The notes beneath the pieces were generated by a model. It was not told where the DNA came from, did not search any database, and was given only the letters and a program-made list of their open reading frames with translations. From Aquabacterium humicola (GTDB lineage: Bacteria; Pseudomonadota; Gammaproteobacteria; Burkholderiales; Burkholderiaceae_C), in assembly GCF_030167915.1 (NCBI RefSeq), contig NZ_JARGNB010000001.1, positions 1,054,001-1,118,000 of the forward strand: a stretch of DNA of 64,000 bases. The letters are read 5' to 3'. Each line of letters opens with the position of its first letter. Position 1 is the stretch's first letter. Made by a program: the position numbers and the translations under genes. This document shows, one piece after another, positions 43,940 through 53,800 of this stretch.

Positions 43940-46597
43940 TCAGTCCGGCGTGATCGCCACCGCCTGCACGAGCTGGTCGATCGCGGCGAGGAAGCGTCGC
44001 ACGTCGATCGGCTTGGTCCAGTAGTCGTCGAAGCCTGCGTCGCGCGCGGCCTGCACGTCGTCGGGCATCGCGTTGGCCGACAACGCGATGTAGCGGCGGC
44101 GGGCGTGGCGCGGATCGGCGCGCAGGCGCTGCATCACTTCGACCCCCGACATGTCCGGCAGCTGCAGGTCCAGCAGCACGACGTCCGGCTCGAAGGCCGC
44201 GGCGCGCTCGATCGCACTGGTGCCGTCCTCGCAGAGCTCGACCGCCAGCGCGGGGCGCATGCCGAACACTTCGCGCAGCAGCAGCAGGTTGACCGGGTTG
44301 TCTTCCACGGCGAGCACGCGCAGCAGCGGCGAACCGCCGGCGGATGTGGGCGCAGGCTTCGCGGCTGCCGACACGGGCGCCGCGGGAGCGGTCACCACGG
44401 TCCCCGGCACGCCGGCCGCCGACGACGAGGCGGCCGGCTCCGGCGCACTGGGCAGCCAGATGTGGAACTCGCTGCCGCGGCCGGGCCGGCTGTCCACATC
44501 GATGCGGCCGCGCAAGCGCTCGACGTAGCGGCGCACGATGGCCAGGCCGATGCCGGGCCCATCGATCGCCTCGTGCTCGGCGCCCAGGCGCTGGAAAGGT
44601 TCGAAGGCCGCCTGCAGCTGCTCCGCGCTCATGCCGCGCCCGGTGTCGCGCAGCGCCAGTACCCAGCCCGGCGCGTCGTCGCGCTCGCGCGCAAAGCTGC
44701 GCAGCTCGACGATGCCGCCGGGCCAGTTGAAGCGGATCGCGTTGTCGATCAGCTGGTCGAGCACACGCGACAGGCGCAGGCGGTCGCTCAACACCCATCC
44801 GGGCAGCGGCCGCGACAACACGTGCAGTTCGACACCGGCCTCGCGCGCCGCGGCCTGCGCGCGCTGCACGGCCTCGGTCGCCAGCTCGTCCACCGCCAGC
44901 GGCTCGAACACCAGCGGCGCGGCACTGCTGTCGTCGCCGGCCAGATCGAGCACTTCGTCGATCATCAGCAGCAGCTTGCGGCCGGCGGTCTCGATGCGCG
45001 CCAGGCGTTCCTGCTGGCGCGTGCTCGGCGGTTCGTCGCGGTCGTGCATCAGCAAGGTCGCGAAGCCGAGCACCGCGTTCAGCGGCGTGCGCAGCTCGTG
45101 GCTCATGCGAGCGAGGAACTCGGTCTTCGCGCGGCTGGCCTGCTCGGCCTGCAGGCGCTCGCGGGCCACCGCTTCGGCATGGCGCCGTTCGGTGATGTCG
45201 ATGTCGATGCCGGCGACATAGAGCGCACGGCCGGCCGAATCGCGCACCGCCCGGCCGAAGGACGCGAGCCAACGCAGTTCGCCGTCGGGCCAGCGCACGC
45301 GGCTCTCGTGGCGGTAGGTCTCGCCGCGCTCGATGTCGCGGCGCAACGCGGCTTCGCCGGTCGCGAAGTCACCCGGGTCGGTGGATTCCGCGATGACGTC
45401 CTCGACCGGCAGCGGCGACGGCACGCGGCCGCGCAGGCGGTAGCCGACGTCGCTGAGGTAGGAGGGCCGGCCATCGAGGCGACGCTCCCACACGCCGACA
45501 CCGGCGGCTTCCAGCACGAAGCCCAGCCGCTCGCGCTCGCGCGCCAGCGCCAGGCGGGCCATCTCCTGCTCGGTGACGTCGACGTGCACCCCGAAGGACA
45601 CCCGCCGGCCGTCGCGCACGACGCGGCGCGTGCGCGCATGGATCCAGCGCACCTCGTCGCTGCCGGGGACCGGGATGCGGAACACCAGGTCGTCGACCTG
45701 CGGCCACTGGGCCTGCGATTGGCGCTGGCGCTCGCGCATCCAGTCGCGGTCCAGCGCATGCACATGGCGCTCGATGTACTCGTCGATCGACGGCGGCCCT
45801 TCGGCAGCGGCCCGGTGGTGCATCCGGTACATCTGGTCGTCCCACTCGACCGGGCCGGTGTCGACGGGCCGCGACCAGAACGCGAGGCCGATCGTCTCCG
45901 CAGCGAGCCGCATGCGATCGGACAGCCGCAGGCTGCGCTCGCGCTCGGCGGCCAGCTCGCTCAGGTCGATCGAGATGCCCAGCAGCCCCAGCAGCCGACC
46001 TTGTGCGTCACGCTGCGCGACGCGCCGCGTCAGCAGCGTGCGAAAGCCGCCCTCGGGCAGCGAATAACGCACCATCGCATCGGCCACGCGGTCGCTGCCC
46101 AGCGCCTGCTGCATCGCGCGGGCGGCGCCCGCCACGTCGTCCGGGTGCATGTGCGCGCGGTGCTCCGCCAGCGGCACCTTGAAGACGTCGCCGCTGTTGC
46201 CCAGCGCCATCGCGCCGCGCCGGATGAAGTGGATGTGGCTGAGCTCGGCGTCGATCCACCAGACCGACACGTCCGACAGGTACAGCGCGCGCTCGATCAG
46301 CTCGCGGTCGTCCTCGGGCCCCACGCGCGGGGCGGCATCGGGCAGCAGCCAGATCAGGCGGCCGTCGGGCAGGGCGATGGTGCGACTGCGGACGCGCTGC
46401 GCGATCGGATGACCGAACAGGCGGTCGGCGTCGCCGGGCACGCGCAGTCCGTCGATCCAGTGTTCGAAGGCGACCGGTGACAGCCCGCTGCCGGCGAGCC
46501 ACTGGCGGGCCGCATCGTTCATTTCCCATCCCGGCTCGTCGCCGCCTTCGCGCACGCGAACGGCCGGCAACGGTGCCTGGCGCCAGAGCTGGTCCAT
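43940..46597 (-). CDS. Hybrid histidine kinase with multiple PAS domains
   Basis: This 885-residue protein has no obvious membrane helix, so it is probably cytoplasmic. Three or four PAS-like segments fill the first 475 residues (PAC-type ends at GLLGISIDLSELA, VSFGVHVDVTEQE and LYVAGIDIDITERR). A HisKA domain has phospho-acceptor His500 in ARMSHELRTPLNAVLG, then a HATPase domain (GPGIGLAIVRRYVERL), an Ala/Pro linker and a C-terminal receiver with Asp810 (LLDLQLPDMSG). The start is placed at ATG 46597; one 14 codons upstream is possible. No regulator gene is adjacent; the signal is unknown. Confidence 0.9.
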   Translation of the reverse strand: MDQLWRQAPLPAVRVREGGDEPGWEMNDAARQWLAGSGLSPVAFEHWIDGLRVPGDADRLFGHPIAQRVRSRTIALPDGRLIWLLPDAAPRVGPEDDRELIERALYLSDVSVWWIDAELSHIHFIRRGAMALGNSGDVFKVPLAEHRAHMHPDDVAGAARAMQQALGSDRVADAMVRYSLPEGGFRTLLTRRVAQRDAQGRLLGLLGISIDLSELAAERERSLRLSDRMRLAAETIGLAFWSRPVDTGPVEWDDQMYRMHHRAAAEGPPSIDEYIERHVHALDRDWMRERQRQSQAQWPQVDDLVFRIPVPGSDEVRWIHARTRRVVRDGRRVSFGVHVDVTEQEMARLALARERERLGFVLEAAGVGVWERRLDGRPSYLSDVGYRLRGRVPSPLPVEDVIAESTDPGDFATGEAALRRDIERGETYRHESRVRWPDGELRWLASFGRAVRDSAGRALYVAGIDIDITERRHAEAVARERLQAEQASRAKTEFLARMSHELRTPLNAVLGFATLLMHDRDEPPSTRQQERLARIETAGRKLLLMIDEVLDLAGDDSSAAPLVFEPLAVDELATEAVQRAQAAAREAGVELHVLSRPLPGWVLSDRLRLSRVLDQLIDNAIRFNWPGGIVELRSFARERDDAPGWVLALRDTGRGMSAEQLQAAFEPFQRLGAEHEAIDGPGIGLAIVRRYVERLRGRIDVDSRPGRGSEFHIWLPSAPEPAASSSAAGVPGTVVTAPAAPVSAAAKPAPTSAGGSPLLRVLAVEDNPVNLLLLREVFGMRPALAVELCEDGTSAIERAAAFEPDVVLLDLQLPDMSGVEVMQRLRADPRHARRRYIALSANAMPDDVQAARDAGFDDYWTKPIDVRRFLAAIDQLVQAVAITPD

Positions 46598-46687
46598 CGA
46601 ACACCCGTGTTGAAGTTCGCCGTTCGCTGCGGCAACCACGCCCCGGGTCAGTGTAGCGCCGGGTCCGGCGCGGGAAAGCCGTCGCCG

Positions 46688-47218
46688 TCAGCGGCGCACG
46701 CGCGCGGCGAAGGTGCGCCGGAACTTGTCCACCTTCGGCGCGACCACGAACGCGCAATAACCCTGACCCGGATTGCGCGCGAAGTAGTGCTGGTGGTAGT
46801 CCTCCGCACGCGAGTAGTTGCGCTCGGGCGCGACCTCGGTGACCACGCGGTCCTTGTTCGCCCGGTTCACCTCCACCAGCACCTCGTCGATCACGGCCTG
46901 CTGCGACGGCTCATGCCAGTAGATGCCGGAGCGGTACTGCGGACCGACATCGTTGCCCTGGCGGTTGAGGGTCGTCGGGTCGTGGATCACGAAGAAGATC
47001 TCGAGCACCTCGCGCAGCGTGATGCGGTGCGGGTCGAACTGCACGCGCACGACCTCGGCGTGGCCGGTGTCGCCGCCGCAGATCTGCTCGTAGGTCGGCG
47101 CGATGACCTGCCCGTTGCTGTAGCCGGACTCGACCGCGGTGACGCCGTCGACTTGCTCGTACACCGCCTCCAGGCACCAGAAGCAGCCGCCGCCCAGGGT
47201 GATCGTCTCGAGGTCCAT
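46688..47218 (-). CDS. msrA: Peptide methionine sulfoxide reductase MsrA
   Basis: MsrA repairs methionine S-sulfoxide in proteins. The 176-residue enzyme has the active-site motif GGGCFWC (Cys12) right after the start, then GYSNGQVIAPTYEQIC, GHAEVVRVQFDP and YHQHYFARNPGQGYC with the recycling cysteine. Start ATG 47218 fits the family; the frame continues upstream without conserved sequence. Confidence 0.95.
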   Translation of the reverse strand: MDLETITLGGGCFWCLEAVYEQVDGVTAVESGYSNGQVIAPTYEQICGGDTGHAEVVRVQFDPHRITLREVLEIFFVIHDPTTLNRQGNDVGPQYRSGIYWHEPSQQAVIDEVLVEVNRANKDRVVTEVAPERNYSRAEDYHQHYFARNPGQGYCAFVVAPKVDKFRRTFAARVRR

Positions 47219-47328
47219 CGGATCGTCCTTGTTGTGTTCGATGACGCATTGTCGAGGCGCGGCGCAAGGCCTTACAGCCCGCACAATGCGCGCCGCGGGC
47301 GCCGGGATCGGCCGCCCGGGAGAAACCA

Positions 47329-48135
47329 TTGGACAGCCTGCTCGCCACCCTCGACTGGGTGCATGTGAAACCGGTGTTGACAGCGTTGGCGCTGCCGCCG
47401 GTGCCGTGGATGCTGCTGATCCTGTTCGCGCTGCTGCGCGGGCGCGGCCGCACGCGGCGGGTGGTGGTGATCGCCTCCCTGCTCGGCCTGTGGTTCAGTT
47501 GCACGACGGTGCTCGGGAACGCACTCGAGCAGTGGCTGCTGTCGCCGCCGCCGGCGTTGAGCGAAGCGCGCATCGCCGCGATGAAGCCGACGGCGGCACG
47601 GCGCATCGCCGTGGTCGTGCTCGGCGGTGGGCGTGAGCGGCTGGCGCCGGAATACGGCGAATCGCACCTCGCGCCGCGCTCGATGCAGCGGCTGCACTAC
47701 GGCATCTGGCTCGCGCGCCGGCTCGACGCGCCGCTGATGTTCGCCGGCGGGATCGGCCTGGCGCAGGACGAGGGCCCGGCCGAAGCCGACATCGCCGCCC
47801 GCATCGCCGAACGCGACTACGGCCGCAAGCTGCGCTGGGTCGAGAACGGCTCGCGAGACACGCGCGAGAACGCGGCGTCGGGCTTGGCGATGCTGGCCGG
47901 CTCCGGCGTGACCGAGGTCGTGCTGGTCACGCACGACTGGCACATGCGGCGCGCGCAGCGGGCCTTCGTCGAAGCGGCGCAGCGCAGCCGCAGCCCGATG
48001 CAGGTGACGGCCGCACCGATGGGCCTGGCCGCGGCCGACGATCGGATGGTGCTGCGCTGGCTGCCCTCGAGCGAGGGCTTCGTGCAGGTGCGGCTGGTGC
48101 TGCGCGAGGCGCTCGGCCTGCTGATGGGGGCTTGA
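47329..48135 (+). CDS. YdcF/DUF218 family membrane protein
   Basis: This 268-residue protein has two N-terminal hydrophobic helices (about residues 22-37 and 45-60) and a DUF218/YdcF domain (about 80-250) with VVVLGGGRERLAPEYG, ENGSRDTRENA and VLVTHDWHMRRA. Family members such as ElyC/SanA act in cell-envelope metabolism. The start is TTG 47329 with GGGAGA upstream; no ATG fits. It is divergent from msrA. Confidence 0.8.
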   Translation: MDSLLATLDWVHVKPVLTALALPPVPWMLLILFALLRGRGRTRRVVVIASLLGLWFSCTTVLGNALEQWLLSPPPALSEARIAAMKPTAARRIAVVVLGGGRERLAPEYGESHLAPRSMQRLHYGIWLARRLDAPLMFAGGIGLAQDEGPAEADIAARIAERDYGRKLRWVENGSRDTRENAASGLAMLAGSGVTEVVLVTHDWHMRRAQRAFVEAAQRSRSPMQVTAAPMGLAAADDRMVLRWLPSSEGFVQVRLVLREALGLLMGA

Positions 48136-48174
48136 ACGCGGCAGCGCGTGAAAACGCGTGACCCACAAAGTCAA

Positions 48175-48345
48175 ACCCCCCCGGACCCTGAGGCACGGAG
48201 GGGTGGGTGGCAACCAGCCACCATATGGAGCTCCAGAGGAAATTGGTCCAGGGCCCCTGCAGCGCAGAGACTGCGCAACGGTTGATGCCTTGTTCATTCA
48301 AGGCAACCCAACAATAGGCGAGCACCGGAGGGCTTTCAAGCCCCG
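48175..48345 (+). ncRNA. ssrS: Structured RNA, candidate 6S RNA (ssrS)
   Basis: The 255-base gap between the YdcF-like gene and ubiD holds a run of perfect stem-loops: GGTGGC-AACCA-GCCACC (48206-48222), the palindrome TGGAGCTCCA (48226), GCGCAG-AGA-CTGCGC (48262-48276), TGCCTTG-TTCATT-CAAGGCA (48286-48305) and GGGCTT-TC-AAGCCC (48330-48343). The order CCCTGAG ... GGTCC ... ACTGCG ... CCTTG-loop-CAAGG recalls the order of landmarks in E. coli 6S RNA. The segment is less GC-rich than its surroundings and codes for nothing convincing. Strand and ends are estimates. Confidence 0.42.
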
Positions 48346-48390
48346 GGGAGACCCGGGTTGCGCTCGATCAAGCGCTCGGCTTGTGCGCCT

Positions 48391-49959
48391 TCAGGCGGCG
48401 CCGTCCGTCTTCATCAGCGCATCGAACAGCGGGGCGATCCGGTCCTGCACGTCCTGGGGCATCGTGATCGGGCGGCCCCATTCGCGGCTCGTCTCGCCGG
48501 GCCACTTGTTGGTCGCATCGAGGCCCATCTTGCCGCCCAGGCCGCTGACCGGCGACGCGAAGTCGAGGTAGTCGATCGGCGTCTCGGGCACCAGCGTGGT
48601 GTCGCGCACCGGGTCCATGCGCGTGGTGATCGCCCAGATCACGTCCTGCCAGTCGCGGATGTTCACGTCGTCGTCGGTCACGACGATGAACTTCGTGTAC
48701 ATGAACTGGCGCAGGAAGCTCCACAGGCCGAACATCAGCCGCTTCGCATGGCCGGGGTAGCTCTTGCGGATCGAGATCACCGCCAGCCGGTAGCTGCAGC
48801 CCTCGGGCGGCAGGTAGAAGTCGACGATCTCCGGAAACTGCCGCTGCAGGATCGGCACGAAGACCTCGTTCAGCGCGACGCCGAGCACGGCGGGCTCGTC
48901 GGGCGGCTTGCCGGTGTAGGTCGAGTGGTAGACCGGATCGCGCCGGTGCGTCAGCCGGTCGATGCGGAAGACGGGGAACCAGTCCTGCTCGTTGTAATAG
49001 CCGGTGTGGTCGCCGTAAGGCCCTTCGAGCGCATGCAGGTAGCCGCCGATCTCGCGCAGCGGCACGCCGCGTTCGCTGCGGCCTTCGAAGCCCGGCGGGG
49101 CCGGCGGCAGGTGACCTTCGAGCACGATCTCGGCGTGGGCCGGCACCTGCAGCGGGCGGCCGGGCTCGCCGACGCGGCAGTCGACCAGTTCCGTCGCGCT
49201 TCCGCGCAGCAGGCCGGCGAACTGGTATTCCGACAGGCTGTCCGGGACCGGCGTGACGGCGCCGAGGATCGTCGCCGGATCGGCGCCCAGCGCCACCGCC
49301 ACCGGGAACGGGCGTCCCGGCTGCACCCGCGCGAAGTCGCGGAAATCGAGTGCGCCGCCGCGGTGGGCGAGCCAGCGCATGATGACCTCGCGCCGCCCGA
49401 TGACCTGCTGCCGGTAGATGCCGATGTTCTGGCGCAGCCGTGGCTTGTCCACGCCCTGCTGCGGCCCCCGGGTGACCACCAGCCCCCAGGTGAGCAGCGG
49501 TGCGGCGTCGCCCGGCCAGCAGGTCTGCACCGGCCAGCGCCCGAGATCCACGTCATCCCCTTCGAGCTCGACCTCGCGGCAAGGCCCGTCGCCGCGGCGG
49601 GTCGGCTTCATGGCCCACACCGCCTTGGCCAGCTGCATCAGCCGGCCGGCGTCCTTCAGGCCTTGCGGCGGCTCGGGTTCCTTCAGCCGCGCCAGCAGCG
49701 CCCCGATCTCCCGCAGCTCCGCCGTGCTGTCGGCGCCCATGCCCAGCGCCACCCGGCGCGGCGTGCCGAACAGGTTCGCGAGCACCGGCACGTCGAAGCC
49801 CTGCGGCCGCTCGAACCACAGCGCCGGACCGCCGCTCCGAAGCACCCGGTCGGCCAGCGCCGTCATCTCCAGCACCGTCGAAACAGGGGGGGTGATGCGT
49901 TTCAGCTCCCCCTGGCGCTCCAGCTGAGCGCAAAAGTCCCGCAAATCACGGTACTTCAT
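48391..49959 (-). CDS. ubiD: UbiD family decarboxylase (3-octaprenyl-4-hydroxybenzoate carboxy-lyase)
   Basis: UbiD removes the carboxyl group of the ubiquinone precursor using prenylated FMN made by UbiX. The 522-residue protein starts [19 protein letters not shown], the usual UbiD N-terminus. It includes [45 protein letters not shown] with the catalytic Glu area and [15 protein letters not shown]. Length is normal. ubiX is not in the window. Confidence 0.94.
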   Translation of the reverse strand: MKYRDLRDFCAQLERQGELKRITPPVSTVLEMTALADRVLRSGGPALWFERPQGFDVPVLANLFGTPRRVALGMGADSTAELREIGALLARLKEPEPPQGLKDAGRLMQLAKAVWAMKPTRRGDGPCREVELEGDDVDLGRWPVQTCWPGDAAPLLTWGLVVTRGPQQGVDKPRLRQNIGIYRQQVIGRREVIMRWLAHRGGALDFRDFARVQPGRPFPVAVALGADPATILGAVTPVPDSLSEYQFAGLLRGSATELVDCRVGEPGRPLQVPAHAEIVLEGHLPPAPPGFEGRSERGVPLREIGGYLHALEGPYGDHTGYYNEQDWFPVFRIDRLTHRRDPVYHSTYTGKPPDEPAVLGVALNEVFVPILQRQFPEIVDFYLPPEGCSYRLAVISIRKSYPGHAKRLMFGLWSFLRQFMYTKFIVVTDDDVNIRDWQDVIWAITTRMDPVRDTTLVPETPIDYLDFASPVSGLGGKMGLDATNKWPGETSREWGRPITMPQDVQDRIAPLFDALMKTDGAA

Positions 49960-50212
49960 GCCTTGGTGATATTAGAGGTCGAGCCCTTATGCTTGACCGG
50001 TTATTAGATGTCTTCCAGAATCCCGCCAACCTGATCTCGTCAGGGTTTACACGGTGTCCTTCCTCGTTGGGAGGCAAGGGCTCCGGAAGCTTGGAACAAG
50101 GCCGCCCGGCAACCGCCGCGAGCGGCTTTACAGCGAGCAGTCATTATCGTTGTCGCCTTCGCCGTGCCGCCTGTCGGCCGGCCGTGGAAGCGGCGACGTG
50201 GAAAGGAAGGAC

Positions 50213-51082
50213 ATGACAGCGATCGCCAACGTGCGCGCTGCCCTCGAGGCCTGCGCACGATCGTGCAACGTCTTCGTGCGCGACATCGGTGCCGGCCTGC
50301 TCGAGGTGTGCCACAACTCGCTGGCGCTGCTCGGCCTGTGCGTGGTGGCCGCGACCCTGTTCGCCGGCGGCCGGGACGACATGCGGCTGAGCATCGAGCA
50401 GCGTGCGCTCGACTGGCTGCTGGCGCGCCAGGAAGCCCGCGAGCCGGCCCCGCTGCCTGCCGAATTCAGCGAGCCGGACGCCATCGCCCGCGCCACCGCG
50501 CTCGATCCCAAGGACCTGCCGCGCCAGCAGGCGGCCGTCGCGCACTGGCTGTCCCGGCGCTACCGCGTCGCGCCCGAGCCGGTGGGCAGGCTGGTGCAGG
50601 AAGCATGGCACGTCGGCCAGCGCGTCGGCATGGACCCGACGCTGATCCTCGCGGTGATGGCCGTCGAGTCCAGCTTCAACCCGTTTGCGCAGAGCCCGGT
50701 CGGCGCGCAAGGCCTGATGCAGGTGATGACCCGCATCCACGATGACAAGTACGAAGCCTTCGGCGGGACGCGCGCGGCCTTCGACCCGGTGACCAACCTG
50801 CGGGTCGGCGTGCAGGTGCTCAAGGAGTGCATCGCCCGCGCCGGCGGCCTCGAGGCGGGCTTGCGCCACTACGTCGGTGCGGCCAACCTCGGCGAGGACG
50901 GCGGTTACGTCGGCAAGGTGCTCGCCGAGCAGCTGCACCTGCGCCGCGTCGTCGAAGGCAAGACGGTGTCGGTCACCGCGCCGCTGGTCAGCCCGCTGCC
51001 TGCCGCGACGCCGGCCCTGTCGATCGACGCTGCGCCGTCGCAGCCGGCCGCCGGCATCGAGCGCGTCGCGCTGGCGCGCTGA
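50213..51082 (+). CDS. SLT-domain lytic transglycosylase
   Basis: This 289-residue protein has a hydrophobic N-terminal segment (about residues 34-50), which should place it in the periplasm as an anchored enzyme. The transglycosylase SLT domain starts near residue 135 with [28 protein letters not shown]; the catalytic Glu is in [27 protein letters not shown] segment follows. It would cut peptidoglycan glycan strands. A strong ribosome site (AAGGAAGG) precedes ATG 50213. The 253-base gap upstream probably holds its promoter. Confidence 0.87.
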   Translation: MTAIANVRAALEACARSCNVFVRDIGAGLLEVCHNSLALLGLCVVAATLFAGGRDDMRLSIEQRALDWLLARQEAREPAPLPAEFSEPDAIARATALDPKDLPRQQAAVAHWLSRRYRVAPEPVGRLVQEAWHVGQRVGMDPTLILAVMAVESSFNPFAQSPVGAQGLMQVMTRIHDDKYEAFGGTRAAFDPVTNLRVGVQVLKECIARAGGLEAGLRHYVGAANLGEDGGYVGKVLAEQLHLRRVVEGKTVSVTAPLVSPLPAATPALSIDAAPSQPAAGIERVALAR

Positions 51083-51149
51083 CGCCCAGGCGCGGGGCGC
51101 TTCAGACGCCCTGCTCCGCTACACTGCAAGCCTCGCGCGACTGGCGATA

Positions 51150-51216
51150 GGGCCGTCCCGGCCCGAGGTGGATCACCACCATGGAGCGCGACCGGCGGGC
51201 GTCGATGCGCCGCCGG
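51150..51216 (+). promoter_or_regulatory. Structured leader upstream of glyA
   Basis: Three consecutive stem-loops lie between the transglycosylase gene and glyA: GGGCCG-TCC-CGGCCC (51150-51164), GGTGG-ATCA-CCACC (51167-51180) and CCGGCGG-N11-CCGCCGG (51192-51216). A TACACT (51119-51124) upstream could be a -10 element, giving a leader of about 180 nt. It did not match a riboswitch class I know. Confidence 0.4.
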
Positions 51217-51308
51217 CTTTCGTAGCCGTTCGCCTGGGCAGCCCGCCCGAGCCCTCCCGACCGAGCGGAGGCCCGCGCGGGACCAACCTTCGACGAGGAC
51301 TGCCCTCC

Positions 51309-52556
51309 ATGTTCGACCGCAACCAATCCACCGTCGCCAACGTCGACCCCGAGCTCTGGAACACCATCCTGGCCGAGAACCGCCGCCAGGAAGAGCACAT
51401 CGAGCTGATCGCCTCGGAGAACTACGCCTCGCCCGCGGTGATGGCGGCGCAGGGCTCCCAGCTGACCAACAAGTACGCCGAGGGCTATCCCGGCAAGCGC
51501 TACTACGGCGGCTGCGAGCACGTCGACGTCGTCGAGCAGTTGGCGATCGATCGGCTGAAAGCCTTGTTCGGCGCCGAGAACGCCAACGTGCAGCCGAACT
51601 CCGGCTCGCAGGCCAACCAGGCCGTGTTCTTCGGCCTGCTGCAGCCCGGCGACACCATCATGGGCATGAGCCTCGCCGAAGGCGGCCACCTGACGCACGG
51701 CATGCCGCTGAACATGAGCGGCAAGTGGTTCAAGGTCGTCAGCTACGGCCTCGACGCCAACGAGGCGATCGACTACGACGCGATGGAGCGCCTGGCGCAC
51801 GAGCAGAAGCCCAAGCTGATCATCGCCGGCGCTTCGGCCTACTCGCTGCGCATCGACTTCGAGCGCTTCGCCAAGGTGGCCAAGGCGGTCGGCGCGTATT
51901 TCATGGTCGACATGGCGCACTACGCCGGGCTGATCGCCGCGGGCGTCTACCCGAACCCGGTGCCGCATGCCGACGTCGTCACGTCGACGACGCACAAGAC
52001 GCTGCGCGGCCCGCGCGGCGGCCTGATCCTGATGAAGGATGCGGTCGCCAAGCAGATCAACAGCGCCATCTTCCCCGGCATCCAGGGCGGCCCGCTGATG
52101 CACGTGATCGCCGCCAAGGCGGTGGCCTTCAAGGAAGCGCTGTCGCCCGACTTCGAGGCCTACCAGCAGCAGGTGGTGAAAAACGCGGCCGCGATGGCCG
52201 AGACGCTGGTGCAGCGCGGCCTGCGCATCGTCTCGGGTCGCACCGAGAGCCACGTGATGCTGGTCGACCTGCGCGCCAAGGGCATCACCGGCAAGGAAGC
52301 CGAGAACGTGCTGGGGCAGGCACACATCACCTGCAACAAGAACGCGATCCCGAACGACCCGCAGAAGCCGATGGTGACCAGCGGCATCCGCCTCGGTTCT
52401 CCGGCGATGACGACGCGCGGCTTCGGCGAGGCCCAGGCCCGCGCCACCGCGAACCTGATCGCCGACGTGCTCGACAACCCGCACGACGAGGCGAACATCG
52501 CCGCGGTACGCGCGAAGGTGGCCGCGCTGACGCGCGACTTCCCGGTCTACCGCTGA
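51309..52556 (+). CDS. glyA: Serine hydroxymethyltransferase
   Basis: GlyA interconverts serine and glycine with transfer of a one-carbon unit to tetrahydrofolate and needs PLP. The 415-residue enzyme has normal length. Seen are [32 protein letters not shown], the PLP lysine in [15 protein letters not shown], and [14 protein letters not shown] near the end. nrdR follows 39 bases downstream, the usual arrangement in Burkholderiales. Confidence 0.97.
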   Translation: MFDRNQSTVANVDPELWNTILAENRRQEEHIELIASENYASPAVMAAQGSQLTNKYAEGYPGKRYYGGCEHVDVVEQLAIDRLKALFGAENANVQPNSGSQANQAVFFGLLQPGDTIMGMSLAEGGHLTHGMPLNMSGKWFKVVSYGLDANEAIDYDAMERLAHEQKPKLIIAGASAYSLRIDFERFAKVAKAVGAYFMVDMAHYAGLIAAGVYPNPVPHADVVTSTTHKTLRGPRGGLILMKDAVAKQINSAIFPGIQGGPLMHVIAAKAVAFKEALSPDFEAYQQQVVKNAAAMAETLVQRGLRIVSGRTESHVMLVDLRAKGITGKEAENVLGQAHITCNKNAIPNDPQKPMVTSGIRLGSPAMTTRGFGEAQARATANLIADVLDNPHDEANIAAVRAKVAALTRDFPVYR

Positions 52557-52595
52557 TCGGCGGCAACAGCCGGGGCAGCCCTCCACGACCCATCG

Positions 52596-53039
52596 ATGCG
52601 CTGCCCCTACTGCGCCCACCACGAGACCCAGGTCGTCGAGACCCGCGAATCCGACGAAGGCGACGTCATCCGTCGGCGTCGCCGCTGCCTGAAGTGCGAC
52701 AAGCGCTTCACGACCTACGAGCGCGCGGAGATCGCGATGCCGGCGGTCGTCAAGAAGGACGGCGCGCGCGTCGACTACGACCCCGCCAAGCCTCGCTCGT
52801 CGATGATGCTGGCGCTGCGCAAGCGGCCGGTCAGCGTCGAGCAGGTCGACGCCGCGCTCGAACGCATCCAGGACAAGCTGCTGGCCACCGGCGCCCGTGA
52901 GGTGCCGAGCTCGCGCATCGGCGAGCTGGTGATGCGCGAGCTCAAGCGCATGGACAAGGTGGCCTACGTGCGCTTCGCGTCGGTGTATCGAAGCTTCGAG
53001 GACGTCGACGCCTTCCGCCAGCTGATCCGGGACATCTGA
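52596..53039 (+). CDS. nrdR: Ribonucleotide reductase transcriptional repressor NrdR
   Basis: NrdR represses nrd genes in response to bound ATP/dATP. The 147-residue protein has the N-terminal zinc ribbon ([13 protein letters not shown] ... [12 protein letters not shown]) and an ATP-cone domain (VKKDG, then [18 protein letters not shown]). Length is normal. A GC-rich hairpin (CCCCC-TCC-GGGGG, 53048-53060) separates it from the pilin genes. Confidence 0.97.
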   Translation: MRCPYCAHHETQVVETRESDEGDVIRRRRRCLKCDKRFTTYERAEIAMPAVVKKDGARVDYDPAKPRSSMMLALRKRPVSVEQVDAALERIQDKLLATGAREVPSSRIGELVMRELKRMDKVAYVRFASVYRSFEDVDAFRQLIRDI

Positions 53040-53047
53040 TTCCCCTC

Positions 53048-53060
53048 CCCCCTCCGGGGG
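53048..53060 (+). terminator. Weak terminator-like hairpin after nrdR
   Basis: CCCCC-TCC-GGGGG begins eight bases after the nrdR stop, without a T tract. It is placed to separate glyA-nrdR from the pilin operon. Confidence 0.3.
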
Positions 53061-53142
53061 TGGCCGATCCCCACCTCGGGGCGACGCGCGCCGGCGCGGC
53101 GATTCCTACAGTGGACGCATACCGAACACAGGGAGCGTCCAC

Positions 53143-53706
53143 ATGAACACCGCCAGCCACTTCCAGCCCACCTTCCGCCGCGCCGCCGCGCGCGGCATGA
53201 CGCTCGTCGAGACGCTCTGCGCGACCTCGATCGTCGCGACGGCCCTGGGCGTCGCGGTACCGAACTTCACCGACTGGCAGCGCATCCAGGCGCTGCAATC
53301 GGCCGCCGCCGAGCTCGAGACCGACATCCAGTACGCCCGCTCGCTGGCCGTTGCCCGCAACGCCCCGGTGCGCCTGTCGGCACGCCCGCTCGACGGCGGT
53401 GGCAGCTGCTACGCCATCCACACCGGCGAGGCGCACGCCTGCGTCTGCCAGGGCGCTGGCCAGGTCCAGTGCGAAGGTCAGTCCGAGGTGCTGCGGCTGG
53501 TCGAGCACCGGGCCGGCGGTCCGGCGCAGCTGGTCAACGGCAAGCTGTCGATCGCATTCGCGCCGGACCACGGCACGGTGACGCCGACCGCCACCTTCAA
53601 GCTGGCGGATCCCAAGGGCCGGGCGCTGCACCAGGTGGTCAACATCATGGGCCGCACGCGCACCTGCTCGCCCGACGGAGCGGTGCATGGCGTCAAACCG
53701 TGCTGA
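53143..53706 (+). CDS. fimT: Minor pseudopilin, GspH/FimT type
   Basis: This 187-residue type IV pilin-like protein has a long leader and a prepilin peptidase site ARG|MTLVE followed by the hydrophobic helix TLCATSIVATALGVAVP. The +5 Glu is present. The body has the GspH/FimT pattern with the segment ETDIQYARSLAVARNAPV and ends with KPC; several cysteines could form disulfides. It is the first of six pilin-like genes. Confidence 0.87.
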   Translation: MNTASHFQPTFRRAAARGMTLVETLCATSIVATALGVAVPNFTDWQRIQALQSAAAELETDIQYARSLAVARNAPVRLSARPLDGGGSCYAIHTGEAHACVCQGAGQVQCEGQSEVLRLVEHRAGGPAQLVNGKLSIAFAPDHGTVTPTATFKLADPKGRALHQVVNIMGRTRTCSPDGAVHGVKPC

Positions 53707-53800
53707 AGTCCCCCAAGGACGTGGGGGGAGACGACGAGCGGCTGGTCATGGCGGACAAAAGGCGCGTCGACCGGCGACCACGCGGACGATCAATGCCACC

